Below, piece after piece: positions 1-8,746 of a stretch of DNA of 64,000 bases. Every line of letters starts with the position of its first letter. Position 1 is the stretch's first letter. The DNA is from Thalassobaculum litoreum DSM 18839. GTDB taxonomy: Bacteria > Pseudomonadota > Alphaproteobacteria > Thalassobaculales > Thalassobaculaceae. The DNA is taken from contig NZ_FNBW01000001.1 of assembly GCF_900102465.1 (NCBI RefSeq), forward strand, positions 496,557 to 560,556, in the 5' to 3' direction. Under the pieces are notes generated by a model. The model was not told where the DNA came from. It saw only the letters and a program-made list of their open reading frames with translations, and did not search any database. The position numbers and the translations under genes were made by a program.

Positions 1-179
1 TTCATCTCGGTCAGGATTCCGGCGACTTCCAGGGGATGGGAGAAATACGGGTCGCCGGAGGCCCGCGTCTGCGAGCCGTGCATCTTCATCGCGTAGACAT
101 ACGCGCGGTCGAGTGCCGCCTCGTCCGTGGTCGGATCGTAGGCACGCACGCGCTCGACGAGTTCGTATTGCCGGATCAT
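1..179 (-). CDS. RelA/SpoT-family (p)ppGpp synthetase/hydrolase, N-terminal fragment
   Basis: The window edge cuts this gene; only the first 59 codons are visible. The reading begins MIRQYELVERVRAYDP and continues with AYVYAMKMHG and GDPYFSHPLEVA, which is the start of the HD hydrolase domain of RelA/SpoT enzymes that make and degrade the alarmone (p)ppGpp. It lies just downstream of rpoZ on the same strand, the usual alphaproteobacterial order (folK-rpoZ-spoT), and alphaproteobacteria generally have a single bifunctional enzyme here. Whether both activities are intact cannot be judged from this fragment. Confidence 0.9.
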   Translation of the reverse strand, partial: MIRQYELVERVRAYDPTTDEAALDRAYVYAMKMHGSQTRASGDPYFSHPLEVAGILTEM

Positions 180-257
180 GGCGTCAGCACCTCAGGCAGG
201 TGCTGACGAGTGTGGGGTCGCCGGGCCGGGCCGCAAGCCGCGCGCACAGCAGTCGGA

Positions 258-689
258 TCAACCTTCGCGGTCGAGCTCGCTGTCGTCGACATCCTCGAAC
301 TGCTGGCCACCGTCACTCTGCTCGATTCCCATGCCGAGACCCGCCGCCGCATCCTCATCGAGAGTTTCACCCTCCGCGAGCCGGCCGTCCAGTCCGACGT
401 TGCCCGAACCGGCATCGGAGCCGATCAGGCGCTCCATGTCGTCGTCCTCGGGCTCGTCGACCTCGACATGCTTCTGCAGACCCTTGATGAGGGCTTCGTT
501 CAGCGCGGCGATATCGACGGTCTCGTCGGCGATCTCGCGCAGGGCGATGACCGGGTTCTTGTCGTTGTCGCGTTCGACGGTAATGGCGGAGCCGGCGGAG
601 ACGTCGCGCGAGCGCTGGGCCGCGGCCATCACCAGGTCGAACCGGTTCGGGATCTTGACGATGCAGTCTTCGACAGTAACGCGGGCCAT
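258..689 (-). CDS. rpoZ: RNA polymerase omega subunit
   Basis: The 143-residue product starts [20 protein letters not shown], the conserved N-terminus of the omega subunit, which helps assemble and stabilise RNA polymerase around beta-prime. The family core covers about residues 1-75. The rest is an acidic, low-complexity tail typical of alphaproteobacterial omega. The ATG at 689 is preferred over the TTG one codon upstream because the family begins MARVTVEDC and GAGAGG sits upstream at good spacing. It precedes the spoT/relA gene, in line with the role of omega as part of a ppGpp-binding site on polymerase in many proteobacteria. Confidence 0.95.
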   Translation of the reverse strand: MARVTVEDCIVKIPNRFDLVMAAAQRSRDVSAGSAITVERDNDKNPVIALREIADETVDIAALNEALIKGLQKHVEVDEPEDDDMERLIGSDAGSGNVGLDGRLAEGETLDEDAAAGLGMGIEQSDGGQQFEDVDDSELDREG

Positions 690-817
690 CAAAAGCCTCT
701 CGATCGGGTGCGCACAATATTAGGCGGAGCCGCGGAATATAGTGGCCGGATGCCCGGAAAACAAGCGCCTATCCGGGTTTCCCGCGGCAAAACCGACGCG
801 ACGGCGCGCAGTGGCGG

Positions 818-1321
818 TCAGTCGGCCAATGGACGGATCGCCCCGCCCGCCCCGGGCAGGCCGTCGATCAGCACAGAGACCCGCTCGCCGGTGACCGGGT
901 GGCGCCAGTCCGCATCCAGATCCTGAAGCGGCAGCAGCACGAAGGCGCGCTCCGCCGCGCGCGGATGCGGCAGCGTCGGGGCGACCGCGCCGATGCGCAC
1001 CTGGCCGTGATAATCGATCAGGTCGAGATCGAGCGGCCGCGCCTCGTTGCGCACCCGCCGCACCCGGCCGAAGGACTCCTCGATCAGATGCAGCCGGGCC
1101 AGCAGGACCTCCGGCAGGAGATCGGTCTCGACCGCGACCGCTCCATTCACATACCACGGCTGGTCCGAAACCGGCACCGGCTCGGATTCGTACCAGCGCG
1201 AGCGGCCGGTGACCCGGATATCCGAGTCCTCCGCAAGACGGGTCACGGCCGCCTCGCAGGTGGCCAGCGGCGTCTCGTATCCGGTTGCCGCAAGATTGGC
1301 GCCGACGGCGACGACGATCAT
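818..1321 (-). CDS. folK: 2-amino-4-hydroxy-6-hydroxymethyldihydropteridine diphosphokinase
   Basis: The product of 167 residues begins MIVVAVGANL (family pattern for the pterin/ATP site) and contains SRWYESEPVP, QPWYVNGAV and the family signature RNEARPLDLDLIDYHG with the Mg-binding aspartates, then PHPRAAERAFVLLPL. This is HPPK, which transfers pyrophosphate from ATP to 6-hydroxymethyl-dihydropterin in folate synthesis. The ATG at 1321 fits the family start; an upstream in-frame alternative would add six residues. It is on the same strand as rpoZ and spoT. Confidence 0.93.
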   Translation of the reverse strand: MIVVAVGANLAATGYETPLATCEAAVTRLAEDSDIRVTGRSRWYESEPVPVSDQPWYVNGAVAVETDLLPEVLLARLHLIEESFGRVRRVRNEARPLDLDLIDYHGQVRIGAVAPTLPHPRAAERAFVLLPLQDLDADWRHPVTGERVSVLIDGLPGAGGAIRPLAD

Positions 1322-1439
1322 GCCGACACGCCCGCGCAAGGCGCCGTGATCGGGCCGCCGGGCACCGTGTCGAGACCTCCCCGGCGCGGTGTCGCCGGTG
1401 CGAAATTAACCATGTGATCGATGCCTCCGCGGCAGCCCT

Positions 1440-1574
1440 TTAGCCTGTACATCAGCCCATAATCGGACCTAGACTGCAAACAGTTCGACGCGGGCGGCCT
1501 CATTACTCAGCCGACCACCGAATTCTAAAGAATTCAGCTCAAGATGAGCGTAAAAGCAATTGAAAGGATTGCAT
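1440..1574. promoter_or_regulatory. Divergent promoter region between folK and the NYN gene
   Basis: This gap separates two divergent genes and is richer in A+T than its surroundings. It contains GAATTC-TAAA-GAATTC at 1520-1535, a 16-bp interrupted palindrome about 40 bp before the NYN start. It could be a binding site or chance. No exact -35/-10 pair is claimed. Confidence 0.35.
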
Positions 1575-2255
1575 ATGTTATTCCATCCTGATGAGCGGAT
1601 GGCCCTCTTTATAGATGGCGCCAACCTCTATTCCGCCGCAAGATCGCTGGGCTTTGACATCGACTACAAACGTCTGCTCGACCTGTTCGCAGGTAAAGGG
1701 CGGTTGATTCGCGCGTTTTATTATACCGCATTGCTGGAAGACCAGGAGTATTCGCCGATCAGACCGCTGGTCGATTGGCTCGACTACAATGGTTACACGC
1801 TGGTCACCAAGCCTGCCAAAGAGTTCACCGACAGCGCCGGGCGCCGGAAGGTGAAGGGCAACATGGACATCGAACTGGCGGTGGACATGATGGAAATGGT
1901 CGACCGGGTCGACCATGTGGTGCTGTTCTCCGGAGACGGCGATTTCCGCTCGCTGATAGAGGCCGTGCAGCGCAAGGGCGTGCGCGCGTCGGTCGTCTCC
2001 TCGATCCGCACCCAGCCGCCGATGATCGCCGACGAGCTCCGCCGCCAGGCCGACCAGTTCATCGAACTGGATCAGTTGGCCGCCCAGATCGAGCGCGTCC
2101 ATTCCGACCGTGGTCCACGTCGAGAGCGGCCGGGCGCCCCGCCATCCGCCCCTGTCGAGGCGGATGACGATCTCGACGAGGATTACGTCGACGACGAGTA
2201 CGAGGACGACGAGCCTCCTGCGGTGGTGCGTCGCACGCCGCCGCCCCGGCGCTGA
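1575..2255 (+). CDS. NYN-domain (LabA/DUF88) protein, putative RNase
   Basis: The 226-residue protein has a PIN-like NYN fold. Acidic residues sit where the family places its metal site: FIDGANLY near residue 12-19, GNMDIELAVDMMEM near 96-109 and VVLFSGDGDFRSLIE near 115-129. Known NYN proteins are ribonucleases or are thought to act on RNA; the substrate here is unknown. After about residue 170 the protein becomes low complexity, with a run of D/E then R/P, probably disordered. The ATG at 1575 has GAAAGGA about 7 bases upstream, so it is chosen over the TTG at 1560. It is followed by a uracil-DNA glycosylase gene on the same strand. Confidence 0.85.
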   Translation: MLFHPDERMALFIDGANLYSAARSLGFDIDYKRLLDLFAGKGRLIRAFYYTALLEDQEYSPIRPLVDWLDYNGYTLVTKPAKEFTDSAGRRKVKGNMDIELAVDMMEMVDRVDHVVLFSGDGDFRSLIEAVQRKGVRASVVSSIRTQPPMIADELRRQADQFIELDQLAAQIERVHSDRGPRRERPGAPPSAPVEADDDLDEDYVDDEYEDDEPPAVVRRTPPPRR

Positions 2256-2287
2256 CCCGGCCGAGTGCTGAGCGATCGCCTGCCGTC

Positions 2288-2926
2288 ATGCTGAGTGACC
2301 CGCCTGCGGATTGCGGTCTCTGCCCGCGCCTTGTCGCGTTCCGGCACGAGAACCGGCGTCTGTATCCCGAATTCCACAACGCACCGGTGCCGAGCTTCGG
2401 CAGCGCCGGTGCGCGACTGCTCGTGGTCGGCATGGCGCCGGGGCTGAAGGGGGCGAACCGAACGGGCCGCCCCTTCACCGGCGATTATGCCGGCGACCTG
2501 CTCTACGACACGCTGCTGACATTCGGATTCGCCACCGGCGCCTACGACAAGCGGGCGGATGATGGCCTGTCCCTGGTGGACTGCCGGATCACCAACGCGG
2601 TGCGGTGCGTGCCGCCGCAGAACAAGCCGGTCGGCGCGGAGGTCGCGAACTGCCGGCCGTTCCTCGCCGAGACGATCGCCGAGATGCCGGCGCTCAAGGT
2701 GATCCTCGTCCTGGGCTCGCTGGCCCATGGGGCGACCCTGGCGGCGCTCGGCCGAAAAAAGTCGTCGGCGAAGTTCGGCCACAACGCGGTGCATGAGCTT
2801 GGGGATGGCCGCAGAATGGTCGGCTCCTACCACTGCTCGCGGTACAACACGAACACCGGTCGGCTGACGGAAGAGATGTTCCACGACGTGTTCCGGCGGG
2901 TCCGCGGGTTGTTGGACGCGGGGTGA
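2288..2926 (+). CDS. Family 5 uracil-DNA glycosylase (UDGb type)
   Basis: A 212-residue protein that excises uracil or deaminated bases from DNA. GMAPGLKGANRTGRPFTGD (about 48-66) matches the family 5 (UDGb) active-site motif, and SYHCSRYNTNTGRLT (about 180-194) matches its second motif. Cysteines at 9, 12, 107 and 122 fit the four ligands of the [4Fe-4S] cluster in this family. The absence of an acidic or Asn residue right after GMAPG (Leu-Lys instead) agrees with family 5 rather than family 4. Start ATG 2288 is the first in frame. Confidence 0.9.
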   Translation: MLSDPPADCGLCPRLVAFRHENRRLYPEFHNAPVPSFGSAGARLLVVGMAPGLKGANRTGRPFTGDYAGDLLYDTLLTFGFATGAYDKRADDGLSLVDCRITNAVRCVPPQNKPVGAEVANCRPFLAETIAEMPALKVILVLGSLAHGATLAALGRKKSSAKFGHNAVHELGDGRRMVGSYHCSRYNTNTGRLTEEMFHDVFRRVRGLLDAG

Positions 2927-2942
2927 GTCTCCGCCTCTTTCC

Positions 2943-2972
2943 TCTCCCCGGATTTTTTTCGGGGCCCACAGG
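2943..2972. repeat. REP-like GC-rich hairpin (variant copy)
   Basis: TCCCCGG then a T-rich loop then CGGGGCCC. The flanks resemble the hairpin at 54017-54035 (both start TCTCCCCGG and end GGGGCCCA), but the loop here is a run of seven T. It lies downstream of the UDG gene and may also act as a weak terminator. Confidence 0.4.
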
Positions 2973-3069
2973 TCAGACGGCACTCATTCAAGCGCTCGCA
3001 GCGGCTGTGGTGTAGGCCCGGAACATGCCCGGAGACAGGGCAGACGTCGGGCACCAAGCGCCGCCGGCC

Positions 3070-3540
3070 TTACCCCTTCTCGCGCAGGAGCCTGGCCTTC
3101 TGGCGTTCCCAGTCGCGTTTCTTGGCGTCCTCGCGCTTGTCGACCAACTTCTTGCCGCGGGCGAGGCCGATCTCGAGCTTGGCGATGCCCCGGTCGTTGA
3201 AATACAGCGACAGCGGAACCAGCGTGTAGCCCTCGCGCCGGATCAGGCCCAGCAGCCTGTCACGCTCCCGGCGATGGGCCAGAAGACGCCGCACCCGGCG
3301 CGGCTCGTGGTTGAACGGCTCAGCCGGCTTGTACTCCGGAATATGGGAGTTGATCAGGGCGAGGTCGCCATGCTCGCTGCCGGCATAGGCCTCGTTGATC
3401 GAGGCGCGGCCCTGCCGCAGCGACTTCACCTCCGAGCCGGTCAGGATAAGACCGACCTCCAGAGTGTCCTCGATGCTGTATTCGTGTCGGGCCCGCCGGT
3501 TTCGAGCAACCTCTTTGCGGGCGCCTTGCTTACCCGCCAT
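3070..3540 (-). CDS. smpB: SsrA-binding protein
   Basis: The 156-residue product carries the SmpB pattern: [29 protein letters not shown] near the N-terminus, [11 protein letters not shown] in the middle, and a basic tail with [20 protein letters not shown]. SmpB binds tmRNA and brings it to stalled ribosomes for trans-translation. No tmRNA gene was seen next to it. dapA lies upstream on the same strand, a common alphaproteobacterial neighbour. Confidence 0.96.
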   Translation of the reverse strand: MAGKQGARKEVARNRRARHEYSIEDTLEVGLILTGSEVKSLRQGRASINEAYAGSEHGDLALINSHIPEYKPAEPFNHEPRRVRRLLAHRRERDRLLGLIRREGYTLVPLSLYFNDRGIAKLEIGLARGKKLVDKREDAKKRDWERQKARLLREKG

Positions 3541-3630
3541 GGCGCTCTCTCCTCAAATGCTGACGTGCGTATATAGGCAGCCCCGCCCTCATGTCGAGTG
3601 TCGGGGTCGCGAGCCGCACCCGAAACGGCG

Positions 3631-3656
3631 ACGGCCCGCCACCAGGGACGGGCCGT
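3631..3656 (-). terminator. Probable terminator of dapA
   Basis: ACGGCCCG (3631-3638) and CGGGCCGT (3649-3656) form a perfect 8-bp stem with a 10-base loop, 23 bases after the dapA stop in its direction of transcription. The following sequence has only a short run of T, so termination is inferred from position and stem strength. Confidence 0.55.
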
Positions 3657-3678
3657 TCCGTTTCCGCAGATGCGATGA

Positions 3679-4581
3679 TCAGTTCAGCAGACCGGCATGG
3701 CGCATGGCGCTCTCGACCTTCGCCTTGTTCTCGTCGGCGATCTCGTAGATCGGCAGGCGCGCCGTCGACTCGCAGATCCCCAGCAGGCTGGCCGCGTATT
3801 TCACCGGCCCCGGGCTGCTCTCGCTGAACAGCGCGGCATGCAGCGGCTGGAGCCGTTCGTTGATGGCGAAGGCCGTATCCAGGTCGCGGTTCTGCCAGGC
3901 CACATGCATCTCGGAAAGCTGCTTGGGCGCGACATTCGCCGTGACCGAGATGCAGCCGTGCCCGCCATGCGACAGGAACGGAAGCACCGAGGCGTCTTCG
4001 CCGGTGAGCTGGCAGAAATCCGACCCCATGGCCATGCGCTGCTTGATTGGACGGACCAGATCGGCGGTCGCGTCCTTCACGCCGGTGACGTTTTTCAGCT
4101 CCTCGTAGCACCGCTTCATCGTGTCCACCGACATGTCCACGATCGAGCGACCGGGAATGTTGTAGATGATGATCGGGATATCGACGGCGTTATTGATCGC
4201 CTCGAAATGCCGGAACATGCCTTCCTGGGTCGGCTTGTTGTAATACGGCATGACGTGCAGCACCGCGTCGGCACCGGCCTCGGCCGCGTGCTCGGTGAAC
4301 TCGACCGCTTCCTGAGTGGAGTTCGAGCCGGCGCCGGCGATTACCGGCACGCGGCCGGCGGTCTGCTCGATGCAGAGCTCGATCACACGCTTGTGCTCGG
4401 CATGGCTCAGGGTCGGGCTTTCCCCCGTGGTGCCGACCGGAACAAGGCCATGGGTGCCCTGCTCGATCTGCCAGTCCACGAGTTTTCGGAACGCATTCTC
4501 ATCCACCGCGCCGTTTTTGAACGGCGTGATCAAGGCAACGAGTGATCCCTTGAACAACGGCTGTCCGAATGCGTAGCCCAT
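3679..4581 (-). CDS. dapA: 4-hydroxy-tetrahydrodipicolinate synthase
   Basis: A 300-residue TIM-barrel enzyme that condenses pyruvate with aspartate semialdehyde in lysine/diaminopimelate synthesis. Visible motifs are LVPVGTTGESPTL (about 47-59), YYNKPTQEGMFRHF (about 113-126), IIYNIPGRS with the catalytic Tyr near 140, and GVKDAT with the Schiff-base Lys near 169. Start ATG 4581 has GGAG about 8 bases upstream; starting further upstream at 4644 would add residues not typical of the family. It is divergent from the lytic transglycosylase gene. Confidence 0.95.
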   Translation of the reverse strand: MGYAFGQPLFKGSLVALITPFKNGAVDENAFRKLVDWQIEQGTHGLVPVGTTGESPTLSHAEHKRVIELCIEQTAGRVPVIAGAGSNSTQEAVEFTEHAAEAGADAVLHVMPYYNKPTQEGMFRHFEAINNAVDIPIIIYNIPGRSIVDMSVDTMKRCYEELKNVTGVKDATADLVRPIKQRMAMGSDFCQLTGEDASVLPFLSHGGHGCISVTANVAPKQLSEMHVAWQNRDLDTAFAINERLQPLHAALFSESSPGPVKYAASLLGICESTARLPIYEIADENKAKVESAMRHAGLLN

Positions 4582-4778
4582 CGGCTTTCTCCCGAGTCGG
4601 CAGTTTCGTGGAAGTTGAGCGGGCGACATTACGCCCGCACCCACCTGGGGGCAAGTATGCCTCGGCGGCTATTTTTTCTTGCCCGCTTGGCGGTTAGCGG
4701 CCGCAGCATTACCTTGGTCGTTCGACGTCGGCTCCCACCTCCCCCCGCAGGGCGCCGTCGATCGTGCGGAGAAGAGCT

Positions 4779-6899
4779 ATGATCGCTCGCGGTCTCTCGT
4801 TCGTCTTCGGCGTCGCCGCGCTGGCCTGGACAGGCACAGTGCTGGCCGCCGCCACCGCGCCGGCGCCGGAGCTACGCCCCGGATCGGCGGCGCCGGTCGC
4901 CGCCGGAGCCGTGCCGGTTCCGATGCCGCGGCCGGACGGGTTGGCGGGACTGTCGCGATCCGATGCCGCCTGGCGCACCACCCTCGCCTTCGCCGGATCC
5001 GGCGACTGGGCGGAGGCGGCGGCCGTACGCGGCCGCGACCGGGATCCGAGTCTGGAAGCCCTGTTCCAGTGGACCCGGCTACGCGACGGCAACCAGCCGA
5101 CGACCTTCGCCGAGATCGAGCGCTTCCTGCACGACCATCCGGGCTGGCCCGACGAGGCGACCCTGGTCGCACGCGGCGAGGAGCTGATGGGCAGCGATAT
5201 CGGCCTGGCGCGCCGGTTGGAGTGGTTCGCCAAGCACCCGCCCCGCTCGACCCGGGGCCGCCTGGCCCACCTGGAGGCCGTCGCCCGGACGGGTGACGCG
5301 GCGGCGGTGGAGACCCTGGCGCGCGAGACCTGGCGCCATATCGAACTCGGCAAGCGCGACGAGACGCTGTTCCTGAACCGCTACGGCAAGCATCTGCGCC
5401 AGATCGACCACATCGAGCGCCTGGACGAGATGCTGTGGCGCGGTCATTCCGGCGCCGCCCGCCAGGCCATGGACCATGTGCCCGATGGCTGGCGGAAGCT
5501 GGCCGACGCGCGGCTGCGCCTGCGCTTCAAGCAGGCCAGCGTGGACGACGCGATCCGTCGGGTGCCGAAGGATCTGCAGGACGATCCGGGCCTGCATTAC
5601 GAGCGCCTGCGCTGGCGCCGGCAGGCCGGCATGGCGATCGGCGCGCGCGAGATGATGTTCGCCGCACCGCCCTCGTCGGAATTCGCCGCCCTGTGGTGGC
5701 GCGAACGGGCCTGGCACATCCGCGAGGCCCTGGACGACGGCAAGCTGGAGGACGCGTATCTGCTTGCCGCCTCCCACAACCAGCGCTCCGGCGCGCCGTT
5801 CGCCGAGGCGGAATGGCTGGCCGGCTGGATTTCCCTGCGGTTCCTCGATCGGCCGACGGACGCTCTGCGCCACTTCACCCAGCTCCACGGCAACGTCTCC
5901 ACCCCGATCAGCTCCGCCCGCGCCGCCTATTGGGCCGGACGGGCCGCCGAGGTTTTGGGCAATCCGGATGCCGCCCGCGAATGGTATGCCCGGGGCGCCG
6001 CGTTCCAGACCACGTTCTACGGCCAGCTCGCCGCCGCCCGGATCGGTGCGAAGCGGATCTCCCTGCCGGTTCCGGCCGCGCCCGACGCGGCGGTCCGGGC
6101 GGCCTTCCTCGCCGATGACGAGGTGCAGGCGGCGCGGGCCCTGCTCCGTCTGCGCATGGACGGGACCGCGCGCCTGTTCCTGCGGCATCTGGCCGTGTCC
6201 AGCGACGATATCGACCGCTCCGCACTGATCGCCGAGATAGCCGCGGAGGCCGGCGAACTCGGCACGGCGGTCTTCACCGCCCGCCGGGCGGCGACCGGCC
6301 GGATGATCCTGCCGGCGCTGGGCTATCCGCTGCTCGACCCGATCCCGACCCAGGGTCCGGAGCCGGCCTTCGTCCACGCGATCATCCGCCAGGAGAGCAG
6401 CTTCGAGGCCACCGCCATCAGCCGTGTCGGCGCCCGCGGCCTGATGCAACTCATGCCGGCGACGGCGCAGGCAACGGCCAAGTCCATCGGGTTGGAGTAC
6501 GATCTGGGCTCGCTGATCGCCCGACCGGACTACAACGTGCGCCTCGGCAGCACCTACCTGAAGCAGATGGTCGACCGATTCGACGGCCACTACATCAAGG
6601 CGATCGCCTCCTATAACGCCGGCCCGGGCCGGGTTGCCGCCTGGGTGCGGGCGCATGGCGACCCGAGCGATCCGAGTGTCGACGTCATCGACTGGATCGA
6701 GCGCATCCCGTTCTCGGAGACCCGCAACTACGTGCAGCGGGTTCTGGAAGCCCTGCACGTCTACCGCGAGCGGCTTGCCAACGATCACGATCAGACGACC
6801 GCAATGGCCGCCCTCGCCCCCGGCGCCCAGAAAGTCTGGTGCGTCTATTCCTGCGGCGTATTGTTGGACCGGCAACAGGCAGCGCTGAAAAGAAACTGA
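4779..6899 (+). CDS. Soluble lytic murein transglycosylase (Slt70-like)
   Basis: A 706-residue periplasmic enzyme. It opens with a signal peptide (MIARGLSFVFGVAALAWTGT, cleavage likely near AAATA). A long helical repeat region fills residues about 60-500. The C-terminal SLT domain includes RQESSFEATAISRVGARGLMQ, whose Glu near residue 539 should be catalytic, and ASYNAGPGRV. It cleaves the MurNAc-GlcNAc bond of peptidoglycan with anhydro-sugar formation. The ATG at 4779 is chosen because GGAGAAG precedes it; the upstream GTG at 4764 lacks such a site. A HAD gene follows after 10 bases, perhaps co-transcribed. Confidence 0.92.
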   Translation: MIARGLSFVFGVAALAWTGTVLAAATAPAPELRPGSAAPVAAGAVPVPMPRPDGLAGLSRSDAAWRTTLAFAGSGDWAEAAAVRGRDRDPSLEALFQWTRLRDGNQPTTFAEIERFLHDHPGWPDEATLVARGEELMGSDIGLARRLEWFAKHPPRSTRGRLAHLEAVARTGDAAAVETLARETWRHIELGKRDETLFLNRYGKHLRQIDHIERLDEMLWRGHSGAARQAMDHVPDGWRKLADARLRLRFKQASVDDAIRRVPKDLQDDPGLHYERLRWRRQAGMAIGAREMMFAAPPSSEFAALWWRERAWHIREALDDGKLEDAYLLAASHNQRSGAPFAEAEWLAGWISLRFLDRPTDALRHFTQLHGNVSTPISSARAAYWAGRAAEVLGNPDAAREWYARGAAFQTTFYGQLAAARIGAKRISLPVPAAPDAAVRAAFLADDEVQAARALLRLRMDGTARLFLRHLAVSSDDIDRSALIAEIAAEAGELGTAVFTARRAATGRMILPALGYPLLDPIPTQGPEPAFVHAIIRQESSFEATAISRVGARGLMQLMPATAQATAKSIGLEYDLGSLIARPDYNVRLGSTYLKQMVDRFDGHYIKAIASYNAGPGRVAAWVRAHGDPSDPSVDVIDWIERIPFSETRNYVQRVLEALHVYRERLANDHDQTTAMAALAPGAQKVWCVYSCGVLLDRQQAALKRN

Positions 6900-6909
6900 G
6901 GGGGACACC

Positions 6910-7620
6910 ATGACCGAACGGTTCGAGGGCATCGAGGCCTGCGTCTTCGATGCCTACGGGACGCTGTTCGATGTCCATTCCGCCGTCGCTCGATGCCGTG
7001 ACGATTTCGGTCTGGAGGTCGAGGCGGCGCAGGTCATGTCCGACACCTGGCGCAGCAAGCAGCTCGCCTATTCCTGGCTGCGCAGCCTGATGGGGGCCGA
7101 GCACTACGTGCCGTTCTGGCAGGTCACCGGCGAGGCCCTGGACTTCGCGCTGGAGACCGCCTTTCCCGGCGGCCCGCCCACCGGCCTGCGCCAGGCGCTG
7201 ATGGACAGCTACCGGACACTGGAGACCTATCCGGAGGTGATCGGCGTGCTGCAGGCGCTGAAGGCCGCGGGGATGAAGACCGCGATCCTGTCCAACGGGT
7301 CGCCGGACATGCTGGAAAGCGTGTGCGACAGCACCGGCTGCACAGCCCTGCTCGATGCGGTCCTGTCGGTCGACGAACTCGGCGTGTTCAAGCCGGATCC
7401 GAGGGTCTACCAGCTCGCCATGGCCGGCCTCGGCGTCTCCACCCCCGGCGCCATCAGTTTCCAGTCGTCCAACGCCTGGGACGCGGCGGCGGCTTCCGCC
7501 TTCGGCTTCCGGGTCGTCTGGTGCAACCGTTTCGGCCAGGCACGCGAGCGGCTACCGGGCTCGCCGGATATCGAGCTGAAGACGCTGGAGCCCCTGCCCG
7601 CCATCCTCTGCCTCGCCTGA
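6910..7620 (+). CDS. Haloacid dehalogenase type II (HAD superfamily)
   Basis: A 236-residue HAD protein of the (S)-2-haloacid dehalogenase subgroup. Motif I is CVFDAYGTLFD (nucleophile Asp near 14), motif II SNGSPDML, motif III has Lys in FKPDPRVYQLA, and motif IV region is SSNAWDAAAASAFGF, characteristic of type II dehalogenases. It would release halide from 2-haloalkanoic acids, though members also act on other small substrates. It sits 10 bases after the transglycosylase and 4 bases before an alpha/beta hydrolase, so the three may be one transcript. Confidence 0.88.
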   Translation: MTERFEGIEACVFDAYGTLFDVHSAVARCRDDFGLEVEAAQVMSDTWRSKQLAYSWLRSLMGAEHYVPFWQVTGEALDFALETAFPGGPPTGLRQALMDSYRTLETYPEVIGVLQALKAAGMKTAILSNGSPDMLESVCDSTGCTALLDAVLSVDELGVFKPDPRVYQLAMAGLGVSTPGAISFQSSNAWDAAAASAFGFRVVWCNRFGQARERLPGSPDIELKTLEPLPAILCLA

Positions 7621-7624
7621 CGGG

Positions 7625-8479
7625 ATGCCCATGGTCGACTGCCGGGAGCGCTTCGTCACCAGCCGGTCGGGGGCGCGGCTGTACACCGCCGACTGGGGGG
7701 ATCCGCTGGACCCGCGCGTGCCGGTGCTGGGCCTGCCCGGCTATGCCCGCACCACCAAGGACTTCGTGCATGTGGCCGAACGCATCGCGCCGCGCCGTCT
7801 GGTCAGCCTGGACTACCGCGGCCGGGGACGGTCCGAATATGCGGACGACCCGGCCGCCTATGCGCCACCGGCGATGGCCGACGACATCCGCGCGGTGATG
7901 GTCGCTCTCGGCCTTCACAGAGTCGTGGCGATCGGCACCTCCTTCGGCGGGCTGATGGCCATGGCGCTGGCGGCGATGGCGCCGACCTGCCTGGAGGCGG
8001 TGGTGCTGAACGACATCGGCCCGGACATTCCCGACAGCGGCGGCGACTTTCTCATCGAGGTCATGGGTCGAGAGCGCCGGCCGGCGAGCTGGGCCGATGC
8101 GGCGGCGGAGATGCGCAGGATCCTGCCTGACCTGTCCTTCACCACGGAGGAGGAGTGGGTCGCCTTCGCCAGGACCACCTATCGCGAGGAACCCGACGGC
8201 AGCCTGCGCCAGGACTGGGACCCGGCGATCGTGAAGCCGCTGGCCGGCGCCGAGGCTAAGGACACGGACCTCTGGGCCCTGTTCGCCGCGCTGACGGCGG
8301 TGCCGGTCCTGCTGGTGCGCGGCGGCAGGTCCATCGTGCTGTCGGCCGAGACGGCAGCGGAGATGCAGCGCCGGCACCGGGCGATGGAGGTGGTTGTCCT
8401 GCCGGAAATCGGCCATGCCCCGACCCTGGAAGAACCCGCCGCTCGGGAGGCGTTGGAGCGGTTTCTGGGACGGTACTGA
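7625..8479 (+). CDS. Alpha/beta hydrolase
   Basis: A 284-residue alpha/beta hydrolase. GLPGYARTTKDF carries the oxyanion-hole region, AIGTSFGGLMA has the nucleophile Ser near 106, VLLVRGG leads to the acid residue region, and GHAPTLEEP has the catalytic His near 264. The substrate cannot be told from sequence. The start ATG at 7625 lies just after the HAD stop, so translational coupling is likely; an alternative ATG is two codons in. Confidence 0.85.
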   Translation: MPMVDCRERFVTSRSGARLYTADWGDPLDPRVPVLGLPGYARTTKDFVHVAERIAPRRLVSLDYRGRGRSEYADDPAAYAPPAMADDIRAVMVALGLHRVVAIGTSFGGLMAMALAAMAPTCLEAVVLNDIGPDIPDSGGDFLIEVMGRERRPASWADAAAEMRRILPDLSFTTEEEWVAFARTTYREEPDGSLRQDWDPAIVKPLAGAEAKDTDLWALFAALTAVPVLLVRGGRSIVLSAETAAEMQRRHRAMEVVVLPEIGHAPTLEEPAAREALERFLGRY

Positions 8480-8519
8480 CCGTCGCCCCTCCCCCGTCTT
8501 CCCGGCCCCGCGCCCGGAC

Positions 8520-8636
8520 CTAGAGAAAATCACGATCAGATGGAAATATCTGCTCGTGTGAATGTGCTCTATCTTTAAGGGGATAGAGGGCGATTCACGG
8601 CACAGATCGTTTCGATCTGAACCGATCGCGCTCTAG
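8520..8636. repeat. 117-bp palindromic intergenic element with CTAGAG/CTCTAG ends
   Basis: The element begins CTAGAG (8520-8525) and ends CTCTAG (8631-8636). Inside are three hairpins: CAGAT/ATCTG (8537-8541 with 8548-8552), a nested GTGAAT/ATTCAC plus CTCTATC/GATAGAG pair (8557-8573 with 8582-8597), and CAGATCG-TTT-CGATCTG (8603-8619). It lies between convergent genes and encodes no protein. The shape suggests a mobile palindromic unit or MITE-like repeat. It may also serve as a bidirectional terminator. Confidence 0.6.
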
Positions 8637-8746
8637 AACTGGGCTCGCTGGAGCGCCGGAGATCTCAAATCCAATGCTCCAACACGCGGAAGGCCGGGTC
8701 CCGGGTCAGGCCCGGGAAGCCGGGTGAGAATTGGGTCTTGGAGGGT

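Noticed and set aside
2927-3069. tmRNA gene beside smpB
   Set aside because: The gap is too short and lacks both a tRNA-like end and a tag reading frame.
5079-6932. 617-residue frame on the minus strand
   Set aside because: Mirror frame of the lytic transglycosylase, which has catalytic motifs and a signal peptide; this one has none.
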